Below, piece after piece: positions 49,319 through 59,195 of a DNA stretch of 64,000 bases (positions are counted from its first letter, which is position 1; the number at the start of each line of letters is the position of its first letter). A program made the translations under genes and the position numbers. Origin of the DNA: Kineosporia mesophila (lineage in GTDB: Bacteria; Actinomycetota; Actinomycetes; Actinomycetales; Kineosporiaceae); contig NZ_JAJOMA010000004.1 of assembly GCF_021129235.1 (NCBI RefSeq), forward strand, positions 124,001 through 188,000, read 5' to 3'. The notes below the pieces were generated by a model. It was not told where the DNA came from, searched no databases, and worked only from the letters and a program-made list of their open reading frames with translations.

Positions 49319-50583
49319 CGGTACTCGTTGAGTCGGAACGAGACGCCCCGCCAGGCCGCCGCGGCGCAGAACAGGCCCACCAGCAGGAGCAGCACGGCCA
49401 CCGGCAGCAGGAGATCACCGGTCGATGAGAGCCCCTTCGCGGTGTCGTCCTTGGCTTTCCTCAGGGCTTTCTCGGTCGAGTCGTCGTACTTCAGGAAGAG
49501 CGCGTTGGCGGAGGTGTCGGACTCGGAGGTCGCCAGATTCACCGCGCTGCGCCAGGACCCGTCGACATCGAGCTGGTTGATCTTGTCGTGCTGGGCCTTG
49601 TAGGCCTCGAGCTGGGTCTTCGAGTCACCGTCGACCAGGCTCAGCGCCTTGTTGTATTCCGTGTTCCAGGGAATGTCGTCCGGGGTGGCCGATCCCTGTT
49701 TGATCAGGGTCAGGCTCTCGGTCGACTTGGCGGTGAAGGCTGCCACCCGGGAAGCGCTCAGAGCCAGTGCCGGACGCAGGGATTCCGAGCGCACGTCGTT
49801 GGCCTTGCTCTGCGCCGCCGCCATCAGGACCGCCGCGCCCCCGAGCGTCACCACGAGCACGACGGTGGACGCGACAATCGGCAGGTTGAGATACCGGTGT
49901 GATTGCCGGCTGAGTGTGACCTGCGCGTAGAGCAGGCCCCCGATGCCGACTACAGCTGCGAGAAGCAGCAGCCAGCGGGCGAACCCGGCATCGGCGTAAG
50001 CGTCATCCACGGCCTGGGTATCGGCCGCCACGCGGGCCTCGATCAGGTCGATCGCACGGTGCCCGGTACTGACATCGTCTTTGTCATCGGGGTCGCTCAG
50101 CAGCGCATTGGCGGATGTCAGGTAGCTGGCACCGACGGAAAAGCCCTGGCGATTGTTCGCGCGCGCCGAGCCGACGAAGCCGCTGTAACGGTTAAGCACC
50201 GCATTGGCCTCACCCAGCGCCTTGGCATCGGCCGAACTGTGCTGCGCGGCGATGACCAGGTCGTTGGAGACCGCCTTCATGGCCTTGATGTAGCCGAGCC
50301 GCTGTTCCTGCGGCTCCAGCCCACCCTTGAGGAACGCGTTCGTGGCATCGGCGTCGGCCACCACCAGGTTGGTCTGCACGCCCTGCAGGAGCAGGAGATG
50401 GGACGCCGACGAATCGGCCCGGCCGAGGGCGTCGGACCGCATCTTCAGAGCCACCGCCCCCAGCACCGCGGAGACCAGGACCGCCAGGACCGCGCCGATC
50501 GCGGTCAGCCGCAGACGGCCCGGCGTTCCGGAGAACGACGGCCGGACGGCACCCCGTTGTTCGGGCAAGGTGGTCAGGCTCAT
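49315..50583 (-). CDS. glnX: GlnX-like membrane sensor protein
   Basis: A 422-aa protein with four transmembrane segments (about 27-46, 205-225, 236-258 and 395-415) enclosing two extracytoplasmic helical domains of about 150 and 135 residues. This is the topology of mycobacterial GlnX, which receives the GlnH signal. There is no recognisable cytoplasmic output domain, so the link to PknG must be by protein contact. It overlaps both neighbours by 4 nt. Confidence 0.85.
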   Translation of the reverse strand: MSLTTLPEQRGAVRPSFSGTPGRLRLTAIGAVLAVLVSAVLGAVALKMRSDALGRADSSASHLLLLQGVQTNLVVADADATNAFLKGGLEPQEQRLGYIKAMKAVSNDLVIAAQHSSADAKALGEANAVLNRYSGFVGSARANNRQGFSVGASYLTSANALLSDPDDKDDVSTGHRAIDLIEARVAADTQAVDDAYADAGFARWLLLLAAVVGIGGLLYAQVTLSRQSHRYLNLPIVASTVVLVVTLGGAAVLMAAAQSKANDVRSESLRPALALSASRVAAFTAKSTESLTLIKQGSATPDDIPWNTEYNKALSLVDGDSKTQLEAYKAQHDKINQLDVDGSWRSAVNLATSESDTSANALFLKYDDSTEKALRKAKDDTAKGLSSTGDLLLPVAVLLLLVGLFCAAAAWRGVSFRLNEYR

Positions 50584-52022
50584 GGTGCGCTCTCCGTTCC
50601 CTCGTCCGGTACGTGGGCCTCGTTGTGAACGCTCACATCCGTGCCGACGCCGGAACCCCCGAATTCGTTGCTCAGTTCATCGCTGTTTCCGTCCAGATCA
50701 CCGGGCACCAGCTCACGCAGTTGCTCCAGGGTGGGCGCCTCGACGTCCCGCAGCCGCCAGGCCTGATGCCCGATCGCGGCCTCCAGCATGTTGCGCGCCC
50801 AGCGCCCGTTGCCGAACCCGACCGGCCGGTCCTTCCCCGGCAGCAGCTCGCGGAAGCGCGCCCGGGTCTTCTCACCGACCTCGTAGTCGGCGTTGCCGGC
50901 GTGCACCGCGAAGATCTGCTCGAGCTCGGCGTCCGTGTAGTCGTCGAACTCGATGACCGTGCGGAACCGGCTGGAGAGCCCCGGGTTGCTGGCGATGAAC
51001 CCGGCCATCGGGCCGGGGTAGCCCGCCACGATGACCACCAGGTCGTCGCGGTGGTCTTCCATCTCCTTCACCAGGGTGTCGATGGCCTCGGTGCCGTAGT
51101 CGTCACCGGCCAGCGAGTAGGCCTCGTCGATGAAGAGCACCCCACCCAGTGCGCTCTTGACCACCTCGGCGGTCTTCGCGGCGGTCTGGCCCAGGTAACC
51201 GGCCACCAGCTCGGACCGGTCGACCTCGACCAGGTGGCCCTTCGAGAGCAGCCCGAGAGCCCGGTAGATTCCCGAGACCAGCCGGGCCACAGTGGTTTTA
51301 CCGGTTCCCGGGTTTCCGTTGAACACCAGGTGCCGGGTGATGGTGACGCTGCGCAGCCCGGCCTCCTCGCGCAGTTTCTCCACGCGCAGCAGCTGGGCCT
51401 GTCGGTGGATCTCGTTCTTCACCGTGGTGAGGCCGATGAGTGCGTCGAGCTCAGCGAGCAGCTCGGCCAGCGATTTAGCAGGCACCTCAGGCACTTCCGG
51501 CTCAGCAACCGGCTCTGCCGCGGGGACCGGAGCCTGCGAGGCCATCAAGCCGGACGGGTCGGCCGGACCGGCGAAACGCCAACCCCCCGGCAGATCCTGC
51601 ACCGAGGCCACTGAAGAAGGAGCCGGGGAGACGTTCACCCCGGCCAGCTGCGCAGCGGAGGCGGCCGAGGCGTTGGCCACGACCCGGATGGTCGGCTCGC
51701 CGAGTGTGCACGCCGCGGAGGCCACCTCGGTCAGGGCCTTCGCGTAGTCGGCCGCGACCGGCGAACGATCGTTCACCAGGCCGGTCAGCAGGGCGGTCGG
51801 GGCGTTGCGCCAGCGCCGCGCACTGCTCGCGGCGTCGAAGAAGTCTTGCACGGTGCGCCCCAGATGAGCGGCCCAGTCCTGCGCGCCGCCGGGCGCGGAC
51901 TCGGCGATGGCCGCCGCGAACGAAGCTCCCTCGGCATACACCGGGTCGCGCTGGAGACCGGCCGAAGTACCTGCCGCCACGAGGTTCTCAAGAGCGGGCA
52001 GAAGTTCGTGGTGGTCGGTCAC
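50580..52022 (-). CDS. CbxX/SpoVK-type AAA+ ATPase
   Basis: A 480-aa protein. The first 180 residues are helical with a Pro-rich linker. The AAA+ domain follows, with Walker A GNPGTGKT (236-243), Walker B GGVLFIDEAYSL (near 290), sensor-like VVIVAGYPGPM and a C-terminal lid with FGNGRWARNMLEAAI. CbxX-type ATPases remodel protein complexes. It is coupled to the genes on both sides by 4-nt overlaps, so a chaperone role in the same signalling complex is likely. Confidence 0.88.
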   Translation of the reverse strand: MTDHHELLPALENLVAAGTSAGLQRDPVYAEGASFAAAIAESAPGGAQDWAAHLGRTVQDFFDAASSARRWRNAPTALLTGLVNDRSPVAADYAKALTEVASAACTLGEPTIRVVANASAASAAQLAGVNVSPAPSSVASVQDLPGGWRFAGPADPSGLMASQAPVPAAEPVAEPEVPEVPAKSLAELLAELDALIGLTTVKNEIHRQAQLLRVEKLREEAGLRSVTITRHLVFNGNPGTGKTTVARLVSGIYRALGLLSKGHLVEVDRSELVAGYLGQTAAKTAEVVKSALGGVLFIDEAYSLAGDDYGTEAIDTLVKEMEDHRDDLVVIVAGYPGPMAGFIASNPGLSSRFRTVIEFDDYTDAELEQIFAVHAGNADYEVGEKTRARFRELLPGKDRPVGFGNGRWARNMLEAAIGHQAWRLRDVEAPTLEQLRELVPGDLDGNSDELSNEFGGSGVGTDVSVHNEAHVPDEGTESAP

Positions 52023-52663
52023 AACGCCCCCGGCGGGTCGAGCCGGCGCAACGGCGGGCTGGTCGGCTCGTCGTCGGTGTCAATGGTGGACGTCTGTGAG
52101 CTCCCGGGCGCGGCGGGCGGCTGGGGTGCCAGGCTGGGTTGGGCGGGCACGTTGATCTGCCCGCCGAGCTCGAGAGAGCTTCCCACGGCGAACTTCTCGG
52201 CCAGGAACTGACCGTGGGCCACCAGCGCGGCCGCATCGGCCCGGACGACCGCGTCGAGGATCTGGTCCATCTTGTAGGCCAGCAGGTCGAGCTGGTCGCA
52301 GAGCAGCAGCAGTGCGGTCTTACCGTTCGCGATGGGCCGGGTGTCGGCCCAGGAACGGGGCAGGCGCAGGTAGCCGCCGACCGCCTCGGGCAGGTAGCTG
52401 GTGGCCGTGGCGACGACCGTGTGCGCCTGGTAACTACCGGCGCCGAGCTGGTCGAGCCGCGGAATGGTCTCCCGCACGATCGACGTCACCCGGGACACCC
52501 GGGAGATCACCATCGCGGGTACCCGTGCGGCGATCTCCCGCTCGAACTGCTCCAGTTCCGCCAGCAGCTCGGCACTGCTCTTGACCTTGGGCAGCTCCAG
52601 ACGGGGCTGATCCGGTTCGGGTTCCTTCCCGAACACCTTTCCGAGCCAGTCACCGAATGACAC
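52019..52663 (-). CDS. Hypothetical TelA-partner protein
   Basis: A 214-aa helical protein with KVKSSAELLAELEQFEREIAA, IPRLDQLGAGSYQAHTVV and LCDQLDLLAYKMDQILDAVV; the tail is Pro/Ser-rich. TelA genes often neighbour XpaC-like helical proteins and this could be a distant one, but the similarity is only in size and helicity. Gap to telA is 24 nt; overlap with the AAA+ gene is 4 nt. Confidence 0.6.
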   Translation of the reverse strand: MSFGDWLGKVFGKEPEPDQPRLELPKVKSSAELLAELEQFEREIAARVPAMVISRVSRVTSIVRETIPRLDQLGAGSYQAHTVVATATSYLPEAVGGYLRLPRSWADTRPIANGKTALLLLCDQLDLLAYKMDQILDAVVRADAAALVAHGQFLAEKFAVGSSLELGGQINVPAQPSLAPQPPAAPGSSQTSTIDTDDEPTSPPLRRLDPPGAL

Positions 52664-52687
52664 GGAGACCCCGTTCTGTCAGCATGC

Positions 52688-53956
52688 TCAGCGACCGATC
52701 CCCAGGTCGAGCGAACCACCGTGCGATGCCTCGGACGTGCGCTGGTCGTTGGCGTGGACGCGGTCGAGATAGCCCCGGGCCTTCGTGGTCTCGGTCTCGA
52801 GCGTGCCGATGGTGGAGGCCATCGTGTCGAGCGCCTGCACCTTGAACGTGTCGATGGCGTCCATCGTCGCGTAGATGTTGGCGAAGGCCCGCTGCAGCTC
52901 GGGCAGGCCGACCGCGGCGGAGGCGGCCCCGGCCTGGATCCGCGCCGAGTTGTCTTTCAGCATCTCCGAGGTGCTCTCGATCATCCGCGAGGTGGTGCTG
53001 TTCAGCGCGGTGATCTGGTCGAGCACGAGCTGCTGGTTGGACAGCGCCTGGGCCACGATGACCGCCGTGCGCAGGGCCGAGACCGTGGTCGTGGTCGCCC
53101 GGTCGACGCCCTTGATGAGCTCCAGGTTGTTCTTGATGATGATGTCCATCGCCAGGTAGCCCTGGATCGACACCGCCAGTTGCGTGAGCAGGTCCTGGTG
53201 CTTCTGCCGCACGTAGAACAGCACGTCTTCACGCAGGGCCTTGGCCCGCTGCGGATCGGTCGCGTCCAGCTCGACGATCGTGGCCGCCAGCCGCGCGTCG
53301 AGCCGCTCGGCGACGTAGATGTACTGGTTCAGCCGGGCCATGGTGGTCCACAGCTGCTGCTTCTCCTGGTTCAGGGAGGCATTGTCGCGACGCAGCTCGT
53401 CCTGACCGTTGTAGAGCGCCTGGATGATCGCGTTCAGCTGCTCCTGCGCGCTCTGGTAGCGCTGGAAGTAGTCCCGCACCTTGTTGCCGAACGGGATCAT
53501 CCCGAGGATCTTCTTGGTGCCGGTGGCACCCTTCGGGTCCAGGTCTTCCACCGTGCGGCGCAGCTCGACCAGCGTGGAACCGACCTTCGAGCCCTGTGAC
53601 AGGCCACCCTCGTTCAGGGCGCGCACCGGCACCTGGAGCAGCCGGTTGGAGCTGTCGGCCGCCTCCCGGATGTCGGTGTCGCCCATCGTGCGCACGTCAT
53701 TGGTGCGGCTGGCGAACTCCGGCGACTTCGGGTCGGCCGTCATCAGGGAGCCGATGTAGTCGTTCACCTTCGCGTCGAGCCCGGGCACGGCGGCCGGGTC
53801 GACGGCCGGGGCCAGCTCGTGTGCCTGGGTCTGCGCGATCACCGGGGGCGGCTCCGGCGCGGACAGGGTCAGCGAGGGCGCCGACGGCGCCGGGGGCTCC
53901 AGCGGGCTCGGGCGGGTGGCAGCAGCCTGAAAACCGGGGCTCGTAGGCTCGCTCAT
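52688..53956 (-). CDS. telA: TelA-family (toxic anion resistance) protein
   Basis: A 422-aa soluble helical protein of the TelA family, recognised by PFGNKVRDYFQRYQSAQEQLNAII (about residues 145-170 in parts), LDATDPQRAKALREDVLFYVRQKHQDLLTQLAVS segments and LRTAVIVAQALSNQQLVLDQI. TelA was named for tellurite resistance but is common in stress and envelope clusters. It is the first gene of the leftward operon, so the operon promoter should lie between 53957 and about 54120. Confidence 0.9.
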   Translation of the reverse strand: MSEPTSPGFQAAATRPSPLEPPAPSAPSLTLSAPEPPPVIAQTQAHELAPAVDPAAVPGLDAKVNDYIGSLMTADPKSPEFASRTNDVRTMGDTDIREAADSSNRLLQVPVRALNEGGLSQGSKVGSTLVELRRTVEDLDPKGATGTKKILGMIPFGNKVRDYFQRYQSAQEQLNAIIQALYNGQDELRRDNASLNQEKQQLWTTMARLNQYIYVAERLDARLAATIVELDATDPQRAKALREDVLFYVRQKHQDLLTQLAVSIQGYLAMDIIIKNNLELIKGVDRATTTTVSALRTAVIVAQALSNQQLVLDQITALNSTTSRMIESTSEMLKDNSARIQAGAASAAVGLPELQRAFANIYATMDAIDTFKVQALDTMASTIGTLETETTKARGYLDRVHANDQRTSEASHGGSLDLGIGR

Positions 53957-54120
53957 GAGATCCCTTTCGCGTCAGTTCCCCGACGCCGGCACGGGCATCG
54001 GATTTCTCCCGGGGCCCGGAGCGGGCCCCATCACTCAGAACGCTTTGCCCCGGATCCACGTTGCATCCGGACGCCCGTCCGGTCTCTCGTCAGCCTATGT
54101 GCTCGCCCCGCCCGGGCGGA

Positions 54121-54393
54121 TCACCCGCCGGGGACTTTCCACGCCAGTAACGCAATGGCGACACCCAGGACGAACATGGTCAGGACGTCCTGCTGCCGGG
54201 ACCGGACCAGAAGTCCCAGGCAGAGGTAGTCCGGCAGCACCGCCCGGGCGGTGCCGCCGACGATCGCCGCCAGGGCGAGCGAGTAGCCACCGACCTGGAA
54301 GTTCACCAGCATGGTCAGTGGCAGGGACGCCGCCACCAGAAGCAGCACGACCAGGAACGCGATCCGGCGTACCGGTAGCGACGGCCCTTCCAC
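54121..54393 (-). CDS. DUF3017 small membrane protein
   Basis: A 90-aa protein with three hydrophobic segments (IAFLVVLLLVAASLPLTML, LALAAIVGGTARAVLP, FVLGVAIALLAWKV). The 'GG.aRavLpd' core and size fit DUF3017, an actinobacterial family often found next to purH or folD. Its function is unknown. It starts 46 nt after the purH stop and probably shares its transcript. Confidence 0.8.
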   Translation of the reverse strand: MEGPSLPVRRIAFLVVLLLVAASLPLTMLVNFQVGGYSLALAAIVGGTARAVLPDYLCLGLLVRSRQQDVLTMFVLGVAIALLAWKVPGG

Positions 54394-54439
54394 CGAAGTT
54401 CAGCTCCCCGCTTGTCTCGTCAGCTCGACAGTGTGTGGA

Positions 54440-56047
54440 TCAGTGGGCGAAGTGACGGGTACCGGTCAGGTACATGGTCACCCCCGCGGCCTGGGCCGCG
54501 GCGATGACCTCCTCGTCACGGATCGACCCGCCCGGCTGCACCACGGCGCGCACCCCGGCGTCGAGCAGGACCTGCAGACCGTCGGCGAACGGGAAGAACG
54601 CGTCCGAGGCGGCCACGGCGCCCTTGGCCCGGTCGGCCCCGGCCCGGTCCACCGCCAGGCGGCACGAGTCCACCCGGTTGACCTGGCCCATGCCGATGCC
54701 GACGCTGGCGCCGCCGTCGGCCAGCAGGATGGCGTTGGACTTCACCGCGCGGATGGCCCGCCAGGCGAACTCCAGGTCGGCGAGCGTGGCCTCGTCGGCC
54801 GCCTCACCGGAGACCAGGCGCCACTTCGAGGGCGCGTCGCCACCGGTGGCCGCGTCGTCACCGGCACCGGCGTCGATGCGGTCGACGTTCTGCACCAGCA
54901 GGCCACCGCTGATCGGCCGGGTCTCGACCGCCGGCGGAGCCGTGTCGACCGGCACCTTCAGCAGCCGGATGTTCTTCTTGCGGGTCAGCACCTCGAGCGC
55001 GGCCGGCTCGAAGTCGGGAGCGGCCACCACCTCGGTGAAGATCTCGGAGAGTCGCTCGGCCATCTCCACGCTCACGGTCTGGTTGGTCGCCACGACGCCG
55101 CCGTAGGCCGAGACCGGGTCGCAGTTGTGGGCCTTGAGGTGGGCGCCCGCCACACCGCCCGCACCGGTCTCGACCGCGATGCCGCACGGGTTGTTGTGCT
55201 TGATGATCGCGACGGTCGGCTCGTCACCGTGGTCGTGAGCGGCCCGCCAGGCGGCATCGGTGTCGACGTAGTTGTTGTACGACATCTCCTTGCCGTGCAG
55301 CTGATCGGCGTGGGCCAGGCCGGGGCGCTCGCTGCGGTACAGCGCGGCCTGCTGGTGCGGGTTCTCGCCGTAGCGCAGCACCGTCTCGCGCTCGTACGTG
55401 GCGCCGGAGAAGACCGGGAACGCGCTGCCGTCCTGCGCGGGGGCCAGCACGCTGCCCATCCAGGAGGCCACCGCGACGTCGTACTCGGCGGTGTGCCGGA
55501 ACGCGGCGGCGGCCAGCTGCTGCCGCTGGGCCAGGGTGAACCCGCCCGCGGTGACGGCGGCCAGGACGTCGGCGTACCGGGCCGGGTCGACCACGACGGC
55601 CACCGACGGGTGATTCTTCGCGGCGCCGCGAACCATGCTCGGGCCGCCGATGTCGATCTGCTCGACGCACTCGTCGGGCGTGGCGCCGGAGGCGACCGTG
55701 GCCGTGAACGGGTACAGGTTGCTGATCAGCAGGTCGAACGGCTCGACGCCGAGCTCGGCCAGCTGCTGCACGTGCGAGTCGAGCCGGCGGTCGGCCAGCA
55801 GCCCGGCGTGCACCTTGGGGTGCAGGGTCTTCACCCGGCCGTCGAGGCACTCGGGAAAGCCGGTGAGGTCTTCGACCTTGGTGACCGGCACCCCGGCCGC
55901 CGCGATGCGGGAAGCGGTGGAGCCGGTCGAGACCAGGGCCACCCCGGCCTCGTGCAGACCACGGGCCAGTTCTTCGAGACCGGTCTTGTCGTAGACGGAG
56001 ACCAGGGCCCGGCGGATCGGGAGCCGGGTGGTGGGGTCGGACGTCAT
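54440..56047 (-). CDS. purH: Bifunctional AICAR transformylase/IMP cyclohydrolase
   Basis: A 535-aa enzyme for the last two steps of IMP synthesis, using 10-formyl-THF. The N-terminal cyclohydrolase domain has [18 protein letters not shown] and [11 protein letters not shown]; the transformylase domain has [12 protein letters not shown] and [11 protein letters not shown] with the catalytic Lys-His. Its substrate AICAR (ZMP) is the ligand family of the riboswitch just upstream, so the gene responds to accumulation of its own substrate. Confidence 0.96.
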   Translation of the reverse strand: MTSDPTTRLPIRRALVSVYDKTGLEELARGLHEAGVALVSTGSTASRIAAAGVPVTKVEDLTGFPECLDGRVKTLHPKVHAGLLADRRLDSHVQQLAELGVEPFDLLISNLYPFTATVASGATPDECVEQIDIGGPSMVRGAAKNHPSVAVVVDPARYADVLAAVTAGGFTLAQRQQLAAAAFRHTAEYDVAVASWMGSVLAPAQDGSAFPVFSGATYERETVLRYGENPHQQAALYRSERPGLAHADQLHGKEMSYNNYVDTDAAWRAAHDHGDEPTVAIIKHNNPCGIAVETGAGGVAGAHLKAHNCDPVSAYGGVVATNQTVSVEMAERLSEIFTEVVAAPDFEPAALEVLTRKKNIRLLKVPVDTAPPAVETRPISGGLLVQNVDRIDAGAGDDAATGGDAPSKWRLVSGEAADEATLADLEFAWRAIRAVKSNAILLADGGASVGIGMGQVNRVDSCRLAVDRAGADRAKGAVAASDAFFPFADGLQVLLDAGVRAVVQPGGSIRDEEVIAAAQAAGVTMYLTGTRHFAH

Positions 56048-56104
56048 GCGTTCGCTCCAAGCGGTGTTCTGCCGTCAGGGGTTTGCGCAGCAGTCGCTGC
56101 AGCT

Positions 56105-56182
56105 CAGGGCCCAGGCGAACGACCCAGAGGACGACACTGCACCGCTCCCCGGTGGTTGCCCACCCGAACGCCAGTCACGGCG
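56105..56182 (-). promoter_or_regulatory. ZTP riboswitch (pfl motif) upstream of purH
   Basis: Minus-strand blocks GTGACTGGCGTTCGGGTGGG, CAACCACCGGGGAGCGG and GGGTCGTTCGCCTGGGCCC match the pfl consensus and the copy upstream of glyA almost base for base. It lies between purN and purH, so it controls purH (and DUF3017) but not purN. Confidence 0.9.
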
Positions 56183-56216
56183 GATTCATCCTAGCAACGC
56201 CCGCCCCGTCACCGGT

Positions 56217-56849
56217 TCAGCCCGCAGCTCGCCCCAGGCGCACGCGGCGGCCGTCGACCTGCCAGCCGGTGGTCGCCATCTGCTCCACCACGTCCACCAG
56301 CAGGTTCCGCTCGACGACCTTGATGCGCTCGTGCAGCGACTCCTGCGAGTCGTCGTCCAGGACGTCCACCGCCTGCTGGGCGACGATCGGACCGGTGTCG
56401 GTGCCCGCGTCCACAATGATCACCGAGCAGCCGGTGACCTTGACCCCGTGGGCCAGCGCGTCGCGAACCCCGTGCGCCCCCGGGAAGGCGGGCAGCAGGG
56501 CCGGGTGGGTGTTGATGATCCGGCCGCCGTACGTGCTCAGCAGCGGCTCCCCGATGATCCGCATGAAGCCGGCGAGCACGATCAGGTCGGGCGAGAACGT
56601 CTCGACCGCCCGCAGCAGGCCCCGGTCCCAGGACGCGCGGTCGGGGAAGTCCTTCAGCTCCACCACCGCGGTCGGGACACCGGCCGCCCGCGCCCGCTCC
56701 AGGCCCAGCGCGTCGGCGCGGTCGGAGAGGACGGAACTGATGGTGTAACCCTGAGCGTTGTCCAGAAGTGCCTGCAGCAGAGTGCCGCTGCCGGACACGA
56801 TGACGGCCACCCGCGGCTGGGAAGCGGGTACCTGCGGTTCCTCGGTCAC
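56217..56849 (-). CDS. purN: Phosphoribosylglycinamide formyltransferase
   Basis: A 210-aa enzyme that formylates GAR with 10-formyl-THF. Motifs: VIVSGSGTLLQALLDNA (phosphate binding), INTHPALLPAFPG with the catalytic His, and VDAGTDTGPIVAQQAV with the Asp. GTG start. It is followed by the ZTP riboswitch and purH. Confidence 0.95.
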   Translation of the reverse strand: MTEEPQVPASQPRVAVIVSGSGTLLQALLDNAQGYTISSVLSDRADALGLERARAAGVPTAVVELKDFPDRASWDRGLLRAVETFSPDLIVLAGFMRIIGEPLLSTYGGRIINTHPALLPAFPGAHGVRDALAHGVKVTGCSVIIVDAGTDTGPIVAQQAVDVLDDDSQESLHERIKVVERNLLVDVVEQMATTGWQVDGRRVRLGRAAG

Positions 56850-56984
56850 GAACGGAGACGATAGCCAGCTTCGGGCGGTACCCGGGCGCCGCGTCCCGGC
56901 GGCAGCGCATTATTTGAGAACATTCGAACGATTCGGCCGCCCAGGGCGGCCACCGAGCGAACAACGAGCGAACGACGAGGAGCC

Positions 56985-57593
56985 GTGCCGAGCACCCCGA
57001 ATCCCGGGCCGGGCAACAACTGGCCCGACGCGCCGGAGACGAACCCGGTGCCGCCCGACGACCGCCCGGCCGAGGCGGACGGCGCACCGGCGCGGAACGG
57101 ACAGGCCCAGGCGCCCTACTACCCGCCGCCCTATCCGCCGGCCAACTCCGGCTGGAACATGCCCGAACGCCGCCGCAAGACGATCGAGGAACTGAAGGCC
57201 ACGGCCCTCCAGACCCGTTCCCGGCTGCGGCTTTTCATGATCATGGTGCTCGGTCTGATGATCGTGGCCCAGCTCGAGCTGCCGTTCCGGCTGGGCGGCA
57301 TCCCCCTGGGCCTGGCCGCGGGCTGGGTGGGCATCAAGGTGGTGATCGGTCTCGCCGAGATGCGCCGGGCCGGGCTCGGCTCGCGCGGCATCATCTTCAC
57401 GCTGTTCGGCCTGGGTATGACCGGCTACCTGATGCTGATCCTGGTGGCGCACGCCGTGTACTACCCGGCGGTCTCCGACCTGGAACAGTGCCAGGCCCGG
57501 GCCAACACCGAGTCCGCCCAGCAGATCTGCACCGACGACTACAACGAGCGGTTCGACAAGATCCTTCAGGACATGCGGGACCGCACCCAGTAA
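56985..57593 (+). CDS. Membrane protein of unknown function
   Basis: A 202-aa protein. A Pro/Asn-rich cytoplasmic N-terminus (PYYPPPYPPANSGW) and the basic MPERRRKTIEELKATALQTR lead to three hydrophobic segments (LFMIMVLGLMIVAQLEL, IPLGLAAGWVGIKVVIGLA, LGMTGYLMLILVAHAVYY) and a polar tail with two Cys. No family is recognised. GTG 56985 has GAGGAGCC upstream. It is divergent from purN. Confidence 0.7.
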   Translation: MPSTPNPGPGNNWPDAPETNPVPPDDRPAEADGAPARNGQAQAPYYPPPYPPANSGWNMPERRRKTIEELKATALQTRSRLRLFMIMVLGLMIVAQLELPFRLGGIPLGLAAGWVGIKVVIGLAEMRRAGLGSRGIIFTLFGLGMTGYLMLILVAHAVYYPAVSDLEQCQARANTESAQQICTDDYNERFDKILQDMRDRTQ

Positions 57594-57604
57594 CGGTCAG
57601 GGCG

Positions 57605-59035
57605 TCACGACGGCGGTCCGGGACGGTCGAGCCACTCCAGCGGATCCCGGGCCGCACCGGAAAGGGAGGCCGAAGAGGCCGGGCGAGGCACCCCGGCCGG
57701 CTGCGAACGGTCAGGCTGCGAACTGTCCCCGGCCAGCGCCCTGACCCCCAGTCCCACCGCCACGGTCAGCACGATCGCGGCACCGCTCTCGAGTGCCGTC
57801 CAGAGCACGAACACCGGCACGTCCGGGCCCATCGTGCCCAGGCGCCCGGGTCCCGCCGCACCCCCGGCGAGCCAGCCGAGCAGGGTCCAGACCAGCGTCA
57901 TCAAGACGGTCGCCACGACCGAGCGCACCAGGGGCACCCGCACGTGATGCGGCACCCGCTCGATCATCTGGCGGGTGGACGAGGCGTCGAGGTGCAGGAA
58001 GTTCCGGCCCAGCGGCATCCGCAGCACCCGCACCCCGGTCACCACCCCGCCGACGGCCGGGATCGCGACGAGCAGCCAGAGCAGCTGCGACCCGGGCCCG
58101 GCCGGGAGCGCGCCGAGAACCGGCAGGGCGGGCAGGGTCCCGACATCGAGCTGCCCGGGGGCGACGGTGGTGCCGGAGCCGACGGAGAACCCGGCCCCGG
58201 TGGCGTAGGACGCGGCCCAGACCATCAGGTTGGGCACGACCAGGAGCTGGGCGAGCACCAGCACGGCCCCGCCGACGAGGCCCGTACCGAGGGCGTTGTG
58301 CAGGGTGACCATCCGGCTCCAGCCCAGTCCGCCCGCGACCAGCAGCAGGATGAGGGCGGCGACGAGCTGGACGCAGACGCCCAGCAGCACCGGGCGCAGG
58401 CAGCGGCGGATCACCTTGGGGCTACGGGTCTTGTCGACCATCAGGCGCAGCCCGGGCACGACCCCACCGCCGACCCAGGCGGCCATCCCGGCGGCCCCGG
58501 ACAGGCAGACGATCGCCATCGAACCGGCGAACGCCTGCCCCAGAAGCGGCCTCACCGCCGGCTGGGTGCTCAGTGCGGCGACGGCCGTGACGATGCCGGC
58601 GTAGCTGAACACGAATACGCCCATGGCCTTCGGCGTCGGCGCCTTGGGCCGGGCCCGGCCGATGCCCTCACGGATCGCGTCCGCGTTCGGGTCGAGGCCA
58701 CGGGCCAGCCGCACCCCACCGAACCAGCAGCTCATCACCGGCACGAGCATCAGGCCGAGCGGGACGAGCCCGAGGTGGCCGTCCGGGATCACGATGCCGA
58801 CGTGGTGCGCGAGCAGCCAGGCGCCGATCCCGAACTGCACCACGTCGGTCCACGGGGCCTTGCTGTACGAGGCGGTGGCCCAGGCCAGCACCACCGGCAC
58901 CATCACCACGGCGAGCGAGGCCGCCGCGGCCTGGGCGGCGACGACCGCGGCGTACAGCACCACGTTCGGCCGTCGGCCGGGTCCGCGCACCACCGTGCCC
59001 GTGGGTGTGCCGATCTGGTCCCGTACGGTGCTCAT
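57605..59035 (-). CDS. DUF6350-like integral membrane protein
   Basis: A 476-aa protein with about ten or more hydrophobic segments, and YSKAPWTDVVQFGIGAWLLAHH and LGLVPLGLMLVPVM near the N-terminus, typical of DUF6350. The family is actinobacterial and usually lies between sucD and purN, exactly as here; its role is unknown. ATG 59035 is chosen; ATG 59044 is three codons upstream. Confidence 0.82.
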   Translation of the reverse strand: MSTVRDQIGTPTGTVVRGPGRRPNVVLYAAVVAAQAAAASLAVVMVPVVLAWATASYSKAPWTDVVQFGIGAWLLAHHVGIVIPDGHLGLVPLGLMLVPVMSCWFGGVRLARGLDPNADAIREGIGRARPKAPTPKAMGVFVFSYAGIVTAVAALSTQPAVRPLLGQAFAGSMAIVCLSGAAGMAAWVGGGVVPGLRLMVDKTRSPKVIRRCLRPVLLGVCVQLVAALILLLVAGGLGWSRMVTLHNALGTGLVGGAVLVLAQLLVVPNLMVWAASYATGAGFSVGSGTTVAPGQLDVGTLPALPVLGALPAGPGSQLLWLLVAIPAVGGVVTGVRVLRMPLGRNFLHLDASSTRQMIERVPHHVRVPLVRSVVATVLMTLVWTLLGWLAGGAAGPGRLGTMGPDVPVFVLWTALESGAAIVLTVAVGLGVRALAGDSSQPDRSQPAGVPRPASSASLSGAARDPLEWLDRPGPPS

Positions 59036-59195
59036 CCGGTTCATGCTGGTGCAGGAATCGCCGATGACGTGGGACTTCAACGGGGGTGTCGCCAGATCCG
59101 GCGAGAGTCACAATGCGGGCCAAAGGCGACCCGCTCGTCCTTCATTCAAAAACCAGCAAAACGGTTCGGCCACAGGAAGCCCACCACCACGGACC

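Noticed and set aside
54311-56194. A 627-codon open frame antisense to purH
   Set aside because: purH and its riboswitch are clear on the other strand.
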